From: JARYGU01 sp033795365
GTDB lineage: Bacteria; Pseudomonadota; Alphaproteobacteria; Rhizobiales; Rhizobiaceae
Length of the DNA stretch: 64,000 nucleotides
Assembly: GCA_033795365.1 (NCBI GenBank)
Contig: JARYGU010000011.1
Location: 116,178 to 180,177 of the forward strand
Direction: 5' to 3'
The number at the start of each line of letters is the position of its first letter. The stretch's first letter is position 1. Both the position numbers and the translations under genes were made by a program. The notes beneath the pieces were generated by a model. That model had not been told where the DNA came from and did not search any database. It saw nothing but the letters and a program-made list of their open reading frames with translations. This document shows positions 17,601 to 26,261 of the stretch, piece by piece.

Positions 17601-17844
17601 CGACCTTCGACCGCGGGACGGTCAGCATGGACGTCGTCAGCGGGTAGGTGACCTGGTCTTCAACCACCTGCGGCGCTTGCCCGGGATAGTCCGTATAGAC
17701 GATCACCTGGACATCCGACAGATCAGGAATTGCATCCAGCGGCAGCGTCCGGAGCGAATAAACTCCAGCCGCTATCGCCAACGCCGCTCCGACAAAGATC
17801 AGCAGCAGGTTGTGAGCAGACCATGCGATGACGCGGGCGATCAT
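14683..17844 (-). CDS. cusA: CusA/CzcA heavy-metal RND efflux permease
   Basis: A 1053-residue inner-membrane proton antiporter of the heavy-metal efflux RND family, full length. The CusA-type features are seen: the membrane motif GGIAIAIGAMIDAAIVMIEN, periplasmic RARIDMLSTGIRTPVGVKVFG, and twelve expected membrane segments including the last one ending IPAVYALVKGWR. The Met in IDMLSTGI and the overall form favour the Cu(I)/Ag(I) subgroup. It acts with the adaptor CusB, four-base overlap upstream, and an outer-membrane factor; the TolC-type gene in the window is at 37544, in another operon. Confidence 0.92.
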   Translation of the reverse strand: MIARVIAWSAHNLLLIFVGAALAIAAGVYSLRTLPLDAIPDLSDVQVIVYTDYPGQAPQVVEDQVTYPLTTSMLTVPRSKVVRGFSFFGVSFVYVIFEDGTDPYWARSRVLEYLNAAAGRLPDGVAPSLGPDATGVGWVYQYALIAKELSLAELRSLQDWVVRFGLSKAEGVSEVASVGGFVKQYSVVVDPIRLRAQNITLKQVAEAVRASNRDVGGRTVELSEFEFMVRGRGYLQGITDIENIVLMTENGAALRLRDVARIEAVPDERRGITELNGEGEVASGIVLQRFGSNALTVIDGVKKNLEAVAKSLPSGTEIVPVYDRSELINAAIETLKGTLIEESIVVALVTIVFLLHVRSALVAIIMLPIGILIAFISMRMLGIGANIMSLGGIAIAIGAMIDAAIVMIENAHKHLERAPPDKNRTQVLIDAASEVGPALFFSLLIITVSFLPIFTLESQEGRLFGPLAFTKTFAMAAAALLSITLVPALMIVFVRGKIVPEHRNPINRLLIWLYRPIIATVLRAKTITILIALVALAVTVWPARQIGSEFMPALNEGTLMYMPTTLPGLSVTKAAELMQTQDRIIKSFPEVKTVFGKAGRALTATDPAPTEMFETIITLKPKSEWRPGVTIDSLKQEMDAALQFPGVSNAWTMPIRARIDMLSTGIRTPVGVKVFGTDLKEMERIARDIEAVLKTVSGTSSAYAERVIGGYYLDIIPDRIKLGRYGLTVDDVQEVIGMALGAEVVTSTVEGRERYGVTVRYPRAFRSDPQAIAREVQVAIPGGGSVPLGEVAEVNLSRGATSIRTENGQLAVYIFVDIAGRDLGGYVADARDAVAKSIELPPGYSVGWSGQFEYLERAKARLLIVVPLTLALIFLLLYLNFRALTETFIVMLSLPFALVGGIWLMWWLGFNASVAVAVGFIALAGVAAETGVIMLIYLDHALKDRQEVCGRSGKTLTRTDLHEAIMVGAVERVRPKMMTVVAIMAGLVPILWSTGTGSEIMQRIAVPMIGGMVSSTILTLVVIPAVYALVKGWRLPKVQPEETQKTSMKGVLA

Positions 17845-19250
17845 GGCTCTACCTCCTGGGGCGTCATTGCATTGAGTGCAGAGGTAAGATTGCTTTCGGC
17901 GTCGAGCAGGAAGTTGGCGGAAATGACGACCTTCTCGCCCTCTTCAATGCCCTCTTTCACCTCGGACAGATCGTTTCCGCGTATACCCGGTTTCACGTTA
18001 CGGGGTTCGAACCGGCCCTCCCCTTTGTCGACGAAAACGACCTGTCGGCTGCCAGTCTCCACGATGGCGGAGGACGGAAGGGCGATAACCGGCTGGTCAT
18101 TGCCGGTCGCTATCTCGACCTCGGCAAACATGTTCGCCAGCAACCGGCCGTCGGGATTGGGAAGCTCGATGCGAACCTTTGCGGTTCTGGTCTGTGCCTG
18201 CACATCGGGATAGATGAGGCCAATGGTGCTGTGGAACTCCTCGCCCGGCAGGTTGGCCAGTTTCACGGTGACCGGTTGGCCGGCTTTTACGGATGCAAGA
18301 TCGTACTCCGGCACGTCGGCTATGACCCAGACGGTGGAGCTGTCGGCGATGCGGAAGAGGACATCGCCTGCTTCGGCCATCATGCCGGTCGTGGCCGGCC
18401 GTTCCAGCACGACCCCATTGCTCGGGGCATAATATTGCAAGGACCGCGGAACCGCCCGATCCTTGGCAATCCCTCTGATCGTGTCCTCCGGCACGCCGAG
18501 ATTTCGAAGCTGCAGCCCGCCTCCGGCGTTCAGGTCGGCTTCGGCTCCGCCCCGGATCTGCGCGGCAAACTCTGCCGCCGCGCGAGCAATATCACCCGAA
18601 TAGAACGAGAAGAGCCGATCGCCTCGAGACACCTGGTCACCGGTCGTTACGTTCGCGACATCGTCGATGAAGGCGTCGGTACGCATGGCAACCACCTGAA
18701 TACGCCGCTCGTCGAACTGGACTGTGCCCGGCACACGTATCTTGCGCTGAATGATTTGACGTTCGGCGATGGCGGTTTTGACACCGGTTCGCTGGAGCTT
18801 GCCGAGCGATAGTCGAATTGACCCCGCATCCGCTTCTTCGCCCTCATAGACGGGCAGGTAGTCCATTCCCATGGAATCCTTCTTCGGAACCGGTGAGGTA
18901 TCCGGAAGTCCCATGGGGTTGCGATAGTACAAGACCCTGCGTTCCGCCTTGTTGACCTGCGGCGGCACATCGGCGCGGTCGAAGCTGATGTCTTCGCTTT
19001 CCAGCACGGCCTTGAAGGGGCGCCCATCATCCGTATTTCTAGGCCCTGACGAATACTCCGGCATCCCGTCGGGATGCCGATAGTAGATGATCCTGCCGCT
19101 CCCGGCGCTTTCTGATGGCGCGGCGACAGCCACGCCTTCCAGAAAGGCCGCGACGTGCCCTTGGCCGACACCATTTGTTCCGGCCGCATAGCCCGCCGCT
19201 CCAACGACGGCGAGCGTGGCGGTGCCGAGGAGAAAACGGGAGATACTCAC
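17841..19250 (-). CDS. cusB: CusB-type periplasmic adaptor with tandem heavy-metal-binding segments
   Basis: A 469-residue membrane-fusion protein linking CusA to the outer-membrane channel. After the N-terminal signal or anchor (residues 1-24) come two related heavy-metal-binding blocks, YYRHPDGMPEYSSGP and YYRNPMGLPDTSPVPKKDS followed by MGMDYLPVYEGE. The second is the usual HMBD of CusB proteins; the first looks like a partial duplicate. Then come barrel-sandwich and beta-barrel parts (GTVQFDERRIQVV, ALPSSAIVETGSRQVVF). The start overlaps the stop of the preceding gene and the stop overlaps cusA, so translation is coupled through the operon. Confidence 0.9.
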   Translation of the reverse strand: MSISRFLLGTATLAVVGAAGYAAGTNGVGQGHVAAFLEGVAVAAPSESAGSGRIIYYRHPDGMPEYSSGPRNTDDGRPFKAVLESEDISFDRADVPPQVNKAERRVLYYRNPMGLPDTSPVPKKDSMGMDYLPVYEGEEADAGSIRLSLGKLQRTGVKTAIAERQIIQRKIRVPGTVQFDERRIQVVAMRTDAFIDDVANVTTGDQVSRGDRLFSFYSGDIARAAAEFAAQIRGGAEADLNAGGGLQLRNLGVPEDTIRGIAKDRAVPRSLQYYAPSNGVVLERPATTGMMAEAGDVLFRIADSSTVWVIADVPEYDLASVKAGQPVTVKLANLPGEEFHSTIGLIYPDVQAQTRTAKVRIELPNPDGRLLANMFAEVEIATGNDQPVIALPSSAIVETGSRQVVFVDKGEGRFEPRNVKPGIRGNDLSEVKEGIEEGEKVVISANFLLDAESNLTSALNAMTPQEVEP

Positions 19251-19648
19251 GGCTTGGCCTGCAGAACGAGTTCACCCTGGACCGTCTCGGCCTCGCCCTG
19301 GACCTTCGCGGCCAGTTTGAAGCGCCAGCCGCCCTCCATGGAAAGGTTCGTTTTGAACCTATAGACGCCTGGCTCCTCGGACGGGACGGGTTCCACCTTT
19401 GTCGTCATGGCTTCCATTCCTTCAGGAGCCATGTCCATCCGCGTGGTGAAAATGACGGCATCGGGAACCGGTCTGCCCGTCCGCTTGTCATTCAACCGAA
19501 CGGCCACAATCGCTTCCGGGCCCTGGTCCACCGCGGACTCGACAAGCTGGAATTCATAATCATTGGCTGCAGCAAAGGCGCCGACTGCGGGAGCATTGAT
19601 CAGGAGTGCGGCGACAGCCACACGAACGCTGTAAATAATCGTCTTCAT
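19247..19648 (-). CDS. FixH/YtkA-like periplasmic protein
   Basis: A 133-residue exported protein with a signal peptide (VAVAALLINAPAVGAFAAA) and one immunoglobulin-like YtkA/FixH-type domain (VRLNDKRTGRPVPDAVIF, RMDMAPEGMEAM, GVYRFKTNLSMEGGWRF). In copper operons such proteins are probable metal binders through the Met-rich turn. The start at 19648 has GTGAGA as ribosome site. That site is complementary over seven bases to the mRNA just after the upstream small gene (see findings). It overlaps cusB by four bases. Confidence 0.75.
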   Translation of the reverse strand: MKTIIYSVRVAVAALLINAPAVGAFAAANDYEFQLVESAVDQGPEAIVAVRLNDKRTGRPVPDAVIFTTRMDMAPEGMEAMTTKVEPVPSEEPGVYRFKTNLSMEGGWRFKLAAKVQGEAETVQGELVLQAKP

Positions 19649-19652
19649 TGGA

Positions 19653-19746
19653 ATCTCACTTGAGCGCGCGCTCGGCGTCGCCCGGACGTTGACGTCAGAC
19701 CGCTCCGACGATCGGGCGGCCATTTCGAATGTCATTTGTGTGAGAT
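19653..19746 (-). promoter_or_regulatory. Complementary arms masking a ribosome site
   Basis: On the mRNA, ATCTCAC (opposite 19740-19746, starting at the stop codon of the small exported protein) pairs perfectly with GTGAGAT (opposite 19653-19659), which contains the ribosome site of the FixH-like gene. A ribosome paused at the end of the first gene would prevent this pairing. The interaction is inferred from complementarity. Confidence 0.4.
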
Positions 19747-20138
19747 CAGGCCTTCGGAGGTCGCGCAGGAGGTTCCGAAATGGCGGACAGGTGGAGGCTT
19801 TCCCGCATGGGGGCATAAATCTGGTCGCCCAGCGCGACGTCGATCGTCCATTCCAAAGCGGGGGAGAGGTTCGCGACGAGGCTAGTCGAACAAACCAGCG
19901 CCAGAAGGCAGGGTTTTCCGCAGTCCGGCTTCTTCACGGGCTTTTCTTCGGGGCAGCAGGGCATGCCGGCGTCTGTTTCCGGCATTCCGGCCATCTCCAT
20001 CTGGCCGTCAGCCGATGAAGCCACGGTCGCCATAGCCGTACCAAGGCTCGCGGGGGCGAAGAGCACCCCGAGCAAGGCAAACAGCAATAAGAAGCGCCGA
20101 AGCGCAATGACCGCGACCATGCATGAATGTTCGCACAT
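19746..20138 (-). CDS. Small exported Cys/Met-rich protein with Pro-rich tail (CutF-like)
   Basis: A 130-residue protein with a signal-like segment (RRFLLLFALLGVLFAPASLG), a Met/Cys part (MEMAGMPETDAGMPCCPEE), a CGKPC (C-x3-C) site and the C-terminal tail SEPPARPPKA. This is the first gene of the minus-strand Cus operon. The layout of export signal, C-x3-C and proline-rich end before a copper operon is that of CutF of Rhodobacter capsulatus, which senses copper as a nascent chain. Sequence identity cannot be judged here, so CutF-like is a structural analogy. No clear ribosome site helps to choose between ATGs at 20138 and 20120. Confidence 0.65.
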   Translation of the reverse strand: MCEHSCMVAVIALRRFLLLFALLGVLFAPASLGTAMATVASSADGQMEMAGMPETDAGMPCCPEEKPVKKPDCGKPCLLALVCSTSLVANLSPALEWTIDVALGDQIYAPMRESLHLSAISEPPARPPKA

Positions 20139-20215
20139 GGCGGCGACGGTGTGAAGTGGTTGTGTGCTAAAGTCGCCGCGACCAGGTGGCGCGGCCAGAA
20201 AATTTCAGATCGCTC

Positions 20216-20246
20216 TTGACCCTCCCACCGTTGGAAACTCCACATT
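20216..20246 (+). promoter_or_regulatory. CueR-type promoter of copZ
   Basis: -35 TTGACC (20216-20221), a 19-base spacer with the imperfect dyad TCCCACCGTTGGA, and a weak -10 CACATT (20241-20246). The overlong spacer is diagnostic of MerR-family control. It points at copZ. Confidence 0.7.
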
Positions 20247-20257
20247 GGAGTGGTCAA
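20227..20257 (-). promoter_or_regulatory. Second MerR-type dyad facing the Cus operon
   Basis: On the minus strand TTGACC (20257-20252) is followed by a 19-base spacer containing the perfect palindrome ACTCCA-CAT-TGGAGT (20237-20251). It overlaps the copZ promoter back to back and would drive the Cus operon. The -10 (AACGGT) is poor. Confidence 0.45.
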
Positions 20258-20274
20258 GCTGAATGGAGACCCCA

Positions 20275-20475
20275 ATGTACAAATTCGAAGTCCCGGACAT
20301 GACCTGCGGCCACTGCGCGAGCACCGTGGAGAAGGCTATCAGAATGGCGGATCCGAACGCCTCGGCAAAGGTCGATCTCGACAGTAAAACGGTCTCCGTG
20401 GAGACAAAGATAGCTTCGGAGGTGATCAGTGCGTCCATCGCCGATGCCGGATACACGCCGTCGCTCTCGAAGTGA
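20275..20475 (+). CDS. copZ: CopZ-like copper chaperone (HMA domain)
   Basis: A 66-residue single-domain cytosolic chaperone. The Cu(I) site is MTCGHCASTVEKAI, with the two cysteines of the M-x-C-x2-C motif. The fold length is that of CopZ/Atx1. The start at 20275 is taken because TGGAG lies correctly upstream; an in-frame ATG at 20263 lies too close to the promoter. It probably hands copper to the CopA ATPase at 22057 and to CueR. Confidence 0.9.
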   Translation: MYKFEVPDMTCGHCASTVEKAIRMADPNASAKVDLDSKTVSVETKIASEVISASIADAGYTPSLSK

Positions 20476-20482
20476 CCAACCG

Positions 20483-21007
20483 TCAACGAGCTGCGTAGCC
20501 GCGCAGCTCGTTGTACCGAACGACCTGATCGCGACTTAAGACGTCAGCGAGTTGCAAATGCGCCGCCAGATGAATGTACCTGAGGTTTGCCCTGCTCGCT
20601 TCGATCCCGTTCAGCTGCTGCCGTAGCTGGACCTCGTCGATCGACCCGGATCGAAAGCGAGTTTCCAACTTCGCCTCTAACGAATTCAGGCGTTCTCCCT
20701 CGTCAATGGCCGCCTTCTGCATCCTCGCGAACAATTCTTCCACCGTCCTCAGTTGCGTCGGCGTCAGCGCAAGCGCCTCTCTCATCGCAAGGACATGGCT
20801 CGGGCCGGGCACACCGTTCAGTTCGGCGGCTTTCGCCAATCCCCAGCCGCCGCCTCGCTTCAGTTCGGCAACATCGTCTGCAGAAAGACTTTTGATGTCG
20901 CGCTCTTCCTCCCCGGCATAGGGCGATATGTGATCACGATGGGCTTGTTGCGCCCATGCGGAGAGCGGGAGGAGCAAAAGTGCGAATACCAGAGCGTGGT
21001 TTTTCAT
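20483..21007 (-). CDS. Spy/CpxP-like periplasmic protein
   Basis: A 174-residue exported protein: signal peptide MKNHALVFALLLLPLSAWAQ, then a mostly helical domain with LTPTQLRTVEELFARMQ, which is the LTxxQ-type motif of Spy/CpxP chaperones and periplasmic heavy-metal sensors. Such proteins protect or sense envelope proteins under metal stress. The start at 21007 has GAGG upstream; the longer frame to 21136 would run through the divergent promoter. It is divergent from the Crp-type regulator and shares a dyad at 21061-21080. Confidence 0.75.
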   Translation of the reverse strand: MKNHALVFALLLLPLSAWAQQAHRDHISPYAGEEERDIKSLSADDVAELKRGGGWGLAKAAELNGVPGPSHVLAMREALALTPTQLRTVEELFARMQKAAIDEGERLNSLEAKLETRFRSGSIDEVQLRQQLNGIEASRANLRYIHLAAHLQLADVLSRDQVVRYNELRGYAAR

Positions 21008-21060
21008 GGGAACCTCGGATTGTGTGACGGAACGACCTTGCCACGAACACCACTCGGGCG

Positions 21061-21080
21061 ACATGATAGCGATCATGTCA
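21061..21080. promoter_or_regulatory. FNR/FixK-type dyad between Spy-like and Crp-like genes
   Basis: The 20 bases form a near-perfect palindrome whose core TGAT-N4-ATCA matches the FNR/FixK family site (TTGAT-N4-ATCAA) except for the outermost base. It lies 54 bases upstream of the Spy-like start and covers both possible ATG codons of the Crp-family gene, as expected for autorepression. Confidence 0.5.
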
Positions 21081-21632
21081 TCGTCATTACTAGACCGGTT
21101 GATCGCCGGATCAACGCTAAACAAGTCTGTCCCCAAAGGGGGGCACCTGTTCCATCGTGGCGATCAAGTGCAGTTCATCTTCGTGGTTCTTGAGGGTTGT
21201 CTGAACTTGGTCCGCATTCAGAACGATGGCGACATGGCCGTCCTACAGCGCGCAACCGCGGGCACCATCTTTGCCGAAGCATCGTTATTCACGGATCGAT
21301 ATCATTGCGATGGGGTTGCCTCCGCTGCGTCCAAAGTCGCAGGCGTGCCGGTCGGCGATGTTAGGAATCTACTGAACAGCCAGCCCGGCTCTGCAATGGC
21401 GTGGTCCATGCATTTATCGAATGAGCTGCAAAACAGCAGGAAACGATCGGAAATCGCCACCCTAAGGACCGTCTCAGCGCGGCTTGATGCCTGGATAGCT
21501 TGGAACGACGACGGCAGGCCAGCAAAGGGTGAATGGCGCCAGGTTGCCGCAGAGATCGGCGTTTCGCCCGAGGCACTCTACCGCGAACTCGCAAAGCGGC
21601 GGGCCCGGCAACATCGAAAATTGGAGGGCTGA
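21063..21632 (+). CDS. Crp/Fnr-family transcription regulator
   Basis: A cyclic-nucleotide-binding-fold regulator of about 190 residues: beta-roll (VPKGGHLFHRGDQVQFIFVV, FAEASLFTDRYHCDG), dimer helix, then a winged helix (EWRQVAAEIGVSPEALYRELAKR). It lacks the N-terminal cysteine cluster of FNR, so it is not an Fe-S oxygen sensor. The start is uncertain: ATG at 21063 or 21075 both lie in the dyad, and neither has a good ribosome site; a longer frame to 21006 would overlap the divergent gene. It may regulate the Spy-like gene. Confidence 0.8.
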   Translation: MIAIMSSSLLDRLIAGSTLNKSVPKGGHLFHRGDQVQFIFVVLEGCLNLVRIQNDGDMAVLQRATAGTIFAEASLFTDRYHCDGVASAASKVAGVPVGDVRNLLNSQPGSAMAWSMHLSNELQNSRKRSEIATLRTVSARLDAWIAWNDDGRPAKGEWRQVAAEIGVSPEALYRELAKRRARQHRKLEG

Positions 21633-21668
21633 AAAACGTCCGGGCGCAAGAAGACATTCCGACATAAC

Positions 21669-21809
21669 GTGCAACTCGTCCGGCAGCATCGGCTGCGGCC
21701 GAAAAGGCGCGCTCGGCCGGCTGTCGTGAGAACCGCGACACGGGAATTGATCTGGATTGGAGTGGTGTTCGCGTCGATTGCCGTAACCGTCCTGGCGATG
21801 TCCGAGTAG
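21669..21809 (+). CDS. Possible 46-aa single-pass membrane peptide
   Basis: A GTG-started frame with a basic first half (RPKRRARPAVVRTATRE) and one hydrophobic helix (LIWIGVVFASIAVTVLAMSE) to the stop at 21807-21809. The positive-inside arrangement is typical for small membrane proteins, but no good ribosome site is visible and an internal GTG at 21726 is also possible. Confidence 0.3.
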   Translation: MQLVRQHRLRPKRRARPAVVRTATRELIWIGVVFASIAVTVLAMSE

Positions 21810-21995
21810 ACCGACGAGAACGTCAGCCGTGGCGCGAAGCAACCACGTCATTCATTGGTGCCGACACGAGGTTCGTTCTCGCCTGATCGGTCATGTTCCG
21901 CACTCGGGTACAGCGGAATGACCGCAAGCGTCGCCAGCAAGATTGTCCTGCGGATCGGCCAAAGATTTTGCGAACGGCAATCCTTCAAACACCTC

Positions 21996-22026
21996 TTGAC
22001 CTTACCATGTTGGGAAGGTTTACCTA
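21996..22026 (+). promoter_or_regulatory. CueR-type promoter of copA
   Basis: -35 TTGACC (21996-22001), then a 19-base spacer holding the textbook CueR dyad ACCTTACCATGTTGGGAAGGT (21999-22019 in outline), and -10 TACCTA (22021-22026). Transcription should start close to 22033, so the ATG at 22030 cannot be the copA start. Confidence 0.85.
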
Positions 22027-22056
22027 TCTATGCAGTTAAGGAAAAGGACACCTCCG

Positions 22057-24537
<2,481 letters not shown>

Positions 24538-24592
24538 CAACCTGCGTTGGCTGTCCGGCTCGCCGGGCAGCCATCGTCGAAAGGAGATGATC

Positions 24593-25033
24593 ATGAACAT
24601 CGGACAAGCGGCCAAGGCCAGCGGCGTTTCCGCGAAGATGATCCGCTACTACGAGCAGATCAAACTTATCACCCCGGCGCATCGCACCGAGGCCAGCTAT
24701 AGGACCTATAGCGACAACGACATTCATACCTTGAAATTCATCCGAAGGGCGAGAGACCTAGGCTTTTCCGTCGAACAGATGAGGACGCTCCTCGCCCTGT
24801 GGCGGGATAAATCCCGAAGCAGCGCCGACGTCAAAGCCATCGCGTTGGAGCATGTCGCAGAGTTGGAACGGAAGGCAGCAGCCATTCAGGCGATGTCGAG
24901 GACGCTGAAACACCTGGCTCATCACTGCCATGGTGACGAGCGGCCGGATTGCCCGATTATCGATGAGATCGCGAAAGCACCCGATAACGACCTGCCCGCG
25001 ATCGATGCCAAGTTTGGCGTCCACGCACTTTGA
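24593..25033 (+). CDS. cueR: CueR, Cu(I)-responsive MerR-family regulator
   Basis: A 146-residue MerR-type activator: helix-turn-helix (NIGQAAKASGVSAKMIRYYEQ), a dimer coiled coil, and the Cu(I) loop HCHGDERPDCPII with the two Cys spaced as in CueR. It bends promoters with a 19-base spacer; three fitting sites are in the window (20216, 21996, 25682). GGAG at 24583 favours the second ATG (24593). It follows copA by 55 bases and is probably cotranscribed. Confidence 0.93.
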   Translation: MNIGQAAKASGVSAKMIRYYEQIKLITPAHRTEASYRTYSDNDIHTLKFIRRARDLGFSVEQMRTLLALWRDKSRSSADVKAIALEHVAELERKAAAIQAMSRTLKHLAHHCHGDERPDCPIIDEIAKAPDNDLPAIDAKFGVHAL

Positions 25034-25154
25034 TTGGTGCAAGTTGGCGAATAGATACGGCTTTAGGTGGAGCCTGACCGCTTGCTTCCGAAGCGGGCAA
25101 GTCGCTTCGCGTCGTTCGACCTATTGCAATACAAGCCCTTCGCCTGCGGTGACC

Positions 25155-25709
25155 TCATCGAGACCGAAATCGCGAATGACAGGACGTACAGGTCTGAAGC
25201 ATCAAATGAAACGCATGCTCCGCCGACAGTTTGGACATCGATGCCTGGCTTCTCACGCGCGTGCCGAGAGGACCGCCCCCGATCGCCTCCCCCTGCTTCA
25301 TGAGCATATCATCGGACATGGCCTCCGGATGCCGTTCGGCTGCCGAAGACAAAGCATCCGCATAGGTCTTTAGGTCTCTAGCCAGCTCGGCAAACCGATC
25401 ATGATCGGTTGCGATCACATCCGTAGCCTTCGATCCCTCGGCCACGGTCACCTTTGCAAATTGATCGACGAGACGCCGATCGGCCCGGTCGCTGATCGTC
25501 CTGGCCGCCGCCTTGAACCTCTCGGCCGAATAGGTTTCGGGCGTTTTGAACATGTCGGAGATTGTCTTTGCAGCGCCTGCGATTTCTTTCATGTCCGTCT
25601 GCCGCTCAGCCACAACCGGCATGGTCTGCCCGTTTGCGGCGAGAGAATTCGCCAATACGCAGAGCAACGTCAAAAGGGCACTTGACCTTCCTATCGTTGG
25701 AAGGGGCAT
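25155..25709 (-). CDS. Cytochrome c'-like periplasmic protein
   Basis: A c-type cytochrome of the cytochrome c' (four-helix) type, about 184 residues with signal peptide (SALLTLLCVLANSLAANGQ). The haem site CTSCHSRFR lies at the very end, as usual in this family, after helices with AKTISDMFKTPETYSAE. Such proteins bind NO or take part in stress responses. The 5' end is unusual: a plus-strand CueR promoter (25682-25712) lies inside its first codons, and no ribosome site supports either ATG (25709 or 25733); a TTG farther inside is possible. It is convergent with cueR. Confidence 0.7.
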   Translation of the reverse strand: MPLPTIGRSSALLTLLCVLANSLAANGQTMPVVAERQTDMKEIAGAAKTISDMFKTPETYSAERFKAAARTISDRADRRLVDQFAKVTVAEGSKATDVIATDHDRFAELARDLKTYADALSSAAERHPEAMSDDMLMKQGEAIGGGPLGTRVRSQASMSKLSAEHAFHLMLQTCTSCHSRFRSR

Positions 25710-25712
25710 TCT
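25682..25712 (+). promoter_or_regulatory. CueR-type promoter of the oxidase/copB operon
   Basis: -35 TTGACC (25682-25687), a 19-base spacer TTCCTATCGTTGGAAGGGG containing the CueR dyad, and -10 CATTCT (25707-25712). It drives the plus-strand genes from 25835 and is antisense to the start of the cytochrome c' gene. Confidence 0.8.
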
Positions 25713-25834
25713 AATCGTAAGTTGGTTTATCATAGGCCGTGTTCACGGTTCGTCGAACGCCTGCTTGACGAAGATCAAAGCAGGTACGCGGGGAACTTCT
25801 AAGATGGCCATAAGGCGAAAATGAGCTGAACACC

Positions 25835-26188
25835 ATGGCGTTGGGCCAGCAGAAAGTACTGATTTGGAGAATGTGCGCAGCGCTGCTCGCCTTCGCTATT
25901 CTTTTCGGTGCGCCTGCTTCCCATGCCGCTCGTCAGCTGTGCTCGGCGGAACAGACTGTATCGATCGATCACGATCATAAAGGCGACGATCATCCAAGGC
26001 AAAAAGCGGCACTTGGTGATCAAGCTTGCAGCAGCAGCATTTGCGCAGTCTGCATCCTCGCCTTTCCGTCTCCGGTGAATGATAGCTCGGATGTTGGTAG
26101 CGGGCCGGGCCGAATTGCCAATCTGCATGATCATCTGACCGGCAAAGAACCCTCGCCCGACTTCAAGCCCCCTCGAACCATCGGCTGA
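25835..26188 (+). CDS. Small exported His/Cys-rich protein with PPR tail (CutF-like)
   Basis: A 117-residue exported protein: signal peptide (MCAALLAFAILFGAPASHAA), a His/Asp stretch (SIDHDHKGDDHP), a Cys cluster (CSSSICAVC) and the tail FKPPRTIG. It is the first gene after the CueR promoter and precedes the multicopper oxidase, the position of cutF before cutO in Rhodobacter capsulatus. A hairpin (26193-26211) follows its stop directly. Metal binding or sensing is inferred from these features; I cannot name the family with certainty. Confidence 0.65.
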   Translation: MALGQQKVLIWRMCAALLAFAILFGAPASHAARQLCSAEQTVSIDHDHKGDDHPRQKAALGDQACSSSICAVCILAFPSPVNDSSDVGSGPGRIANLHDHLTGKEPSPDFKPPRTIG

Positions 26189-26192
26189 TGAC

Positions 26193-26211
26193 GCTTACCG
26201 GTGCGGTGAGC
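26193..26211 (+). promoter_or_regulatory. Stem-loop just after the small exported protein
   Basis: GCTTACCG (26193-26200) pairs with CGGTGAGC (26204-26211), one G-U pair, loop GTG, four bases after the stop codon. Lying between a CutF-like gene and an oxidase gene, it may control translation of the oxidase; it lacks a T-run and is unlikely to be a terminator. Confidence 0.45.
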
Positions 26212-26261
26212 CCCCCATCATCATCACCGTCGCAATGGCGACATAGATCGAGAGGCAACTC

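Noticed and set aside
16603..18213. A 536-codon open frame on the plus strand
   Set aside because: It lies fully antisense to cusA and cusB, which have strong family motifs; the composition is that of a GC-rich shadow frame.
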